Assembly (NCBI GenBank): GCA_019264575.1
Contig: JAHUZV010000009.1
Span: forward strand, 24,298 to 88,297
DNA: 64,000 nt
Direction of reading: 5' to 3'
Source: Vulcanococcus sp.
GTDB lineage: Bacteria; Cyanobacteriota; Cyanobacteriia; PCC-6307; Cyanobiaceae
Part shown: positions 60,601 through 64,000 of the stretch, piece by piece
Layout: each line of letters starts with the position of its first letter
How positions within the stretch are numbered: the stretch's first letter is position 1
Position numbers and translations under genes: made by a program
Notes under the pieces: generated by a model
Told to the model about the DNA's origin: nothing
Seen by the model: only the letters and a program-made list of their open reading frames with translations
The model's database searches: none

Positions 60601-60685
60601 CAGGCTAACGGCGCCAATCGGCTCCGTTTCTTGATGATCAACCCCTCACAGACCTCTCTACATCCGTGAAATCACGGCACCGCTC

Positions 60686-61066
60686 TCAAAACCGTGGCCA
60701 GTGCTGCACCAGCCAATGCAGCAGGCGCCGGGGGACGCTGGCCCTGGCGATTTCTCCATCCCAACGGCTCAGCACCTCGCGGCCCAGGGGGGTGAGGCGC
60801 ACCCGCTCGGTGAGGCCCTGACCGTCCACTTCGCGGCGCAGCACCCCGAGCTGGATCAGCCAGATCAGGTGGTCTTCGGTGCGGTTGGCGCTGAGGCGGC
60901 GGCGCGTGATGCGGCGCCAGTCGGCCCGGGCGGCCAGTTGGCTGCTGCTGAGGGCGCCCCGCTCCAGCTCTTGATAGAAGGCCAGCCGAAACGGCAGGCA
61001 GCGCACCGCCTGGCGGGCGCGGTGGATGGCCTGATGGGTCTGGCTGTCGGCGGAGGGGGCGATCAC
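60686..61066 (-). CDS. Npun_F0494 family protein
   Basis: A 126-residue cyanobacterial protein of unknown function. Characteristic segments: [74 protein letters not shown]. The helix-turn-helix-like arrangement (LTPLGREVL as the wing-adjacent helix) suggests a winged-helix fold. The start is a GTG at 61066, divergent from maf by 44 bp. Confidence 0.83.
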   Translation of the reverse strand: MIAPSADSQTHQAIHRARQAVRCLPFRLAFYQELERGALSSSQLAARADWRRITRRRLSANRTEDHLIWLIQLGVLRREVDGQGLTERVRLTPLGREVLSRWDGEIARASVPRRLLHWLVQHWPRF

Positions 61067-61110
61067 GCGCGGGGCTCTTTGAGTGTCATTCTCCTGCTCA
61101 GGACTGCTGC

Positions 61111-61689
61111 GTGACTTCCGTGCTGCTGCTCGCCTCGGCCTCCCCAGCCCGCCGCCGTTTGCTGGAGCAGGCGGCCATTCCCCATCGCGTGCAAGTGAGC
61201 GGTGTGGATGAAGACGCCATCACGGATCCGAATCCAGCGCAGTTGGTGCAGTTGCTGGCACGGGCTAAGGCTCATGCGGTGTGGAACGGCTGCACCGATG
61301 CAGAGATCACCGCGGTGTTGGGCTGCGATTCCGTGCTCGCTTTTGAGGGGGAGGTGTTTGGCAAGCCGGCGGATGCGGAGGAGGCGATTGCGCGTTGGCG
61401 GCGGATGGCGGGTGGCTGGGGGGAGTTGCATACCGGCCATTGCTTGTTGTCCGTGGTGGGCGAACTGGAGTGCCTCACCACGGTCACCACACGAGTGCAG
61501 TTCGCTCCCCTCAGGGATGCTGAAATTGCCGCCTATGTGGCCACCGGTGAACCGTTGCATTGTGCAGGCGGTTTTGCGCTTGAAGGGCGCGGTGGTGCGG
61601 TTGTGGAACGGATCGACGGTTGTTTTTCCAACGTGATCGGCCTCAGCTTGCCTCTGCTGAGGCGATGGCTGGTCTGTCCTGATGGATGA
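61111..61689 (+). CDS. maf: Maf family nucleotide pyrophosphatase
   Basis: House-cleaning nucleoside triphosphate pyrophosphatase that removes non-canonical or dTTP/UTP nucleotides. The 192-residue protein starts [20 protein letters not shown] (Maf motif S-x-S-P-x-R-R). It continues with VSGVDEDAI, the [20 protein letters not shown] region and [20 protein letters not shown], all typical. The start is a GTG at 61111. It converges with the glycine-rich gene. Confidence 0.94.
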   Translation: MTSVLLLASASPARRRLLEQAAIPHRVQVSGVDEDAITDPNPAQLVQLLARAKAHAVWNGCTDAEITAVLGCDSVLAFEGEVFGKPADAEEAIARWRRMAGGWGELHTGHCLLSVVGELECLTTVTTRVQFAPLRDAEIAAYVATGEPLHCAGGFALEGRGGAVVERIDGCFSNVIGLSLPLLRRWLVCPDG

Positions 61690-61722
61690 ACGAGTCCAAG
61701 TTGATCATTGAGGGTTATTCTC

Positions 61723-64000
61723 TCATGGTTCACCAATTTGAACGGGGATGATTGCAGGCTGACCGCTATTTGTGCCAACCCGAATTTCTGCTCTGAACGG
61801 AAGTGATCCGCTAGGCGGTTGATTGGCCGTGAACGTTCGTGTTGTGGGCTGATAGGTGAGCCATTGGGGTAGTGACCCTCCGCCAGGTGTGGATGCACTG
61901 GTTGGCGCTACGAGGTTCACATTTGGATTGGCTTGGATTAACAACTGAGAAGGAACTTGGTAGGAGAAGCTGCCGGCTGCGTTCTGTGCAGCGCCGAGCT
62001 CAACAACTCCATTTCTGAAGACAGAGGTAGTTGATGGAGCCGGTTGCTGGGCAGCGTTGGCATTGGTGGCAGTGAGTTGTGCCCGCTCAGCTGCTGGATT
62101 TGGAGTCGCTGTAGTTGGTTGTTGCCCTGTAGTCGTGGCAGCGTTTTCAGCGCTGGTTGTCTGGCCTGGATTCGGCCCAGGCGGATTGGGTCCAGGTGGG
62201 TTGGGACCCGGAGGATTCGGCCCAGGCGGATTGCCACCACCACCGGAGGGCCCTAAGCCTTGTCCAGCGCCTTGCCCGGGGCCATTGCCATCACCGGGAC
62301 CACCGGCGCCTTGTCCAGTGCCGGGGACGGTATTGGCGGAGCCACCGGAGTTAGCGCCACCGCCACCACCGCCACCGCCGCCAGCGCCTGAAGAGCCGCC
62401 GCCGGAGTTGCCCCCACCGGAATTGCTGGCGAGCTGATTGGAGCCGCCGCCGCCGCCGGCACCGCCACCGGAGCCACCGCCGGAATTACCACCACCGGAG
62501 GGCCCTAAGCCTTGTCCAGCGCCTTGCCCGGGGCCATTGCCATCACCGGGACCACCGGCGCCTTGTCCAGTGCCGGGGACGGTATTGGCGGAGCCACCGG
62601 AGTTAGCGCCACCGCCACTTGTGCTGGGACCAGTTGCAATTGCACCCGTTAAGGCGGAGCTACTTGTTCCAATTTCAAAAGCAAAACTCTGAGGAATTGC
62701 TTGTCCTGAAGAAGCAACTGGATTGATGCTGTTGCTATTCCCTTGGCCCGTAGAGCTTGTGGCGCTGACTAACTGGTTGGAAGCACCGCTAGTGCCATTA
62801 CTGCCCACTGAGGAGCCTTGACTTCCGCCTCCAGAGGAGGGCCCTAAGCCCTGTCCTGCTCCTTGCCCTGGGCCACTGCCATTACCCGGTCCACCGGCGC
62901 CTTGACCGGTACCGGAGACAGTATTGGCGGAGCCACTGGAGTTAGCGCCACCGCTACCTCCACCAGCAACGGGTGAATTCTTGGCGACCTGAACGCTGTT
63001 GTTTGGGCCCCCTGCAATTCCCCCAGAGGAAGGCCCTAGACCTTGGCCGGCACCCTGCCCGGGGCCACTCCCATTGCCCGGGCCGCCGGCACCTTGTCCT
63101 GTGCCGGAGACGGTATTGGCGGAACCACCGGAGTTGGCCCCACCGCCACCTCCGCCAGAACTGGCTGAATTGTTGGTGACTTGAGCGGTGTTGCTTGGTC
63201 CGCTGGAGTTGCCACCTGACTTCCCATTTCCGGAGCTAGCTGCAGCCTGGCCCGAACCTTGGCCGGACCCTGGCCCATTGGCAGGAGCCCCTGAGGGTTG
63301 TCCGCTCGCGCTAGCTGTGTTTGTAGTCCCTGTGGAGCTGGTGCCACCGCTGCCACTTCCTGAAGTGCCGGCTCCACCAGCGCCCATGGAGCCACCTCTT
63401 CCGTATTGGCTACTTGTTTGTGAGGAGGTTGCATTGATTGCTGCATTCGCAGCACTGATCCCCCGAGAAATATTTTTCGGAACTGGAATCGGCGCTGGAG
63501 TAGGAGCCGGGGTAGGAGCTGGAGTAGGTGTAGGGCAATTACCACCTACATCGCATGTGAGTGTTCCGCCGACGTTGAATGTCGGTGTACCAGATGCTCT
63601 TGATCTGGAAGTGCCAAGCAAATTCGTGTTGCCACTTGTTGTGATATTCCCGTTAAGTGTGTTCGATCCTGTGCCTTGCAACGCGAGGCTGGCTAGGGAT
63701 GCGCTATTGCCAATGGCGGCAAGTGTGATTGCTCCAGATCCTGCGTTGAGAGTCAGATTCTGGGCCCCATTGATTGCAGCTTGAGCGGTAATTCCACTGC
63801 TGTTAGAATTGAGTGAAACATCACCACCAGAGAGGGTGACAGCACCTGTAAAGGTGAGTCCGTCGTAACCACTCCAGGTGAGTCCGTCCAGCGTTGATGT
63901 ACCTGCGAAGGACGATGCTGTATCGCCGTCTGTGAGGGTGACGTTGTCATCAAAGCGAGTGGAACCGCTACCACTTGAAGAGACGATGCCACTGGCACCT
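61723..64000 (-). CDS. Large glycine-rich repeat surface-type protein (5' end outside the window)
   Basis: About 759 C-terminal residues are visible; the frame is open to the window edge, so the N-terminus is missing. The first ~130 residues are Ser/Thr/Asn/Gly-rich beta-strand repeats (DDNVTLTDGDTASSFAGT, LTFTGAVTLSGGDVSLN) like filamentous-hemagglutinin/adhesin strands. A Pro-rich linker (PTPAPTPAPTPAP) follows. Then come at least four copies of a ~40-residue unit built on ANTVxGTGQGAGGPG and GPGQGAGQGLGPS, and a linker of NPPGP repeats. The last ~85 residues (LPQWLTYQPTTRTFTANQPP) resemble a cadherin-like/He_PIG domain. Base composition outside the Gly repeats is lower in GC than the window. 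Probably secreted or cell-surface; function unknown. Confidence 0.85.
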   Translation of the reverse strand, partial: GASGIVSSSGSGSTRFDDNVTLTDGDTASSFAGTSTLDGLTWSGYDGLTFTGAVTLSGGDVSLNSNSSGITAQAAINGAQNLTLNAGSGAITLAAIGNSASLASLALQGTGSNTLNGNITTSGNTNLLGTSRSRASGTPTFNVGGTLTCDVGGNCPTPTPAPTPAPTPAPIPVPKNISRGISAANAAINATSSQTSSQYGRGGSMGAGGAGTSGSGSGGTSSTGTTNTASASGQPSGAPANGPGSGQGSGQAAASSGNGKSGGNSSGPSNTAQVTNNSASSGGGGGGANSGGSANTVSGTGQGAGGPGNGSGPGQGAGQGLGPSSGGIAGGPNNSVQVAKNSPVAGGGSGGANSSGSANTVSGTGQGAGGPGNGSGPGQGAGQGLGPSSGGGSQGSSVGSNGTSGASNQLVSATSSTGQGNSNSINPVASSGQAIPQSFAFEIGTSSSALTGAIATGPSTSGGGANSGGSANTVPGTGQGAGGPGDGNGPGQGAGQGLGPSGGGNSGGGSGGGAGGGGGSNQLASNSGGGNSGGGSSGAGGGGGGGGGANSGGSANTVPGTGQGAGGPGDGNGPGQGAGQGLGPSGGGGNPPGPNPPGPNPPGPNPPGPNPGQTTSAENAATTTGQQPTTATPNPAAERAQLTATNANAAQQPAPSTTSVFRNGVVELGAAQNAAGSFSYQVPSQLLIQANPNVNLVAPTSASTPGGGSLPQWLTYQPTTRTFTANQPPSGSLPFRAEIRVGTNSGQPAIIPVQIGEP
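62236..62366. repeat. 131-bp perfect direct repeat, copy 1
   Basis: Identical to 62488-62618 over 131 bp. It encodes the GGxNSGGSANTV...GQGLGPSGG unit of the glycine-rich protein. Diverged copies lie at about 62832-62957 and 63023-63150. Confidence 0.9.
62488..62618. repeat. 131-bp perfect direct repeat, copy 2
   Basis: Exact copy of 62236-62366 at an offset of 252 bp. The identity, including third codon positions, indicates recent duplication or gene conversion. Confidence 0.9.

Noticed and set aside
62160-63200. CRISPR-like appearance of short repeats
   Set aside because: The repeats are in-frame coding units of the glycine-rich protein (multiples of three, adjacent linkers NPPGP), with no constant repeat-spacer spacing and no cas genes.

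Overview
This is a GC-rich (clearly above 60 % by eye), very gene-dense chromosomal window from a unicellular picocyanobacterium of the Synechococcus/Cyanobium group. The evidence is a phycobiliprotein lyase of the CpcS type, a ZipN/Ftn2 (ARC6-like) division protein, long-form LrtA/HPF, a plastid-like pyruvate dehydrogenase E1-alpha and E2, acyl-ACP synthetase, many cyanobacteria-restricted families (YlqD, DUF1517, DUF3122, DUF3611, TIGR03792, Npun_F0494) and scattered HIP1 (GCGATCGC) sites. Most of the window is ordinary core genome: short gaps, ATGA/GTGA start-stop overlaps and several converging genes that overlap at their 3' ends.

Layout. 1-7.4 kb: recO (partial), deoC and hpf on the minus strand; lipB, aas, ylqD, pdhC and queA on the plus strand. 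7.4-10 kb: a secreted orphan protein, sodB, an FKBP isomerase and a coiled-coil protein. 10-13.4 kb: lnt, a secreted HExxH protein and an MFS transporter. 13.4-15.1 kb: a 33-residue micro-ORF with a strong terminator, a small membrane protein, tRNA-Ala(GGC) and lexA with a LexA box. 15.1-22.5 kb: GHL10 hydrolase, argF, ftsH, a YedK/HMCES-type DNA-crosslink protein, a K+ channel, ribD and DUF3122. 22.5-28.9 kb: GH116 glucosidase, an 83-residue protein, an AI-2E-family permease and the three GRRM genes. 28.9-38.2 kb: cobL, DUF192, a receiver-dead response regulator coupled to nadK, pheS, surE, DUF3611, ribF, thiE, thiS and DUF1517. 38.2-50.7 kb: small ORFs, larB, TIGR03792, ispF, NfeD, SPFH, trmD, lyase, era, Bax inhibitor-like, phoH, rpsP, ffh and zipN. 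50.8-61.7 kb: pdhA, an HDAC-like hydrolase, peroxiredoxin, a group 2 sigma factor, nnr, mnmA, a 2Fe-2S ferredoxin, cobQ, a toxin-antitoxin remnant, Npun_F0494 and maf. From 61.7 kb to the end: the C-terminal part of a large glycine-rich surface-type repeat protein.

The most interesting locus is grrP-grrA-grrM (26.4-28.8 kb, minus strand). It encodes a secreted glycine-rich precursor with seven W-x-N motifs and one F-I-N motif, a radical SAM/SPASM maturase translationally coupled to it, and an orphan periplasmic solute-binding-like protein. This matches the GRRM class of cyclophane-forming RiPP systems, whose biological role is to my knowledge unresolved. Here it runs directly into an AI-2E-family permease gene. 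Other accessory signals are the degenerate response regulator, the frameshifted Doc toxin fused by overlap to cobQ, the glycine-rich repeat protein, several micro-proteins, a shared 17-bp GGATATC-type motif and a perfect 15-bp inverted repeat.

No CRISPR array, insertion sequence, prophage or rRNA operon was seen.
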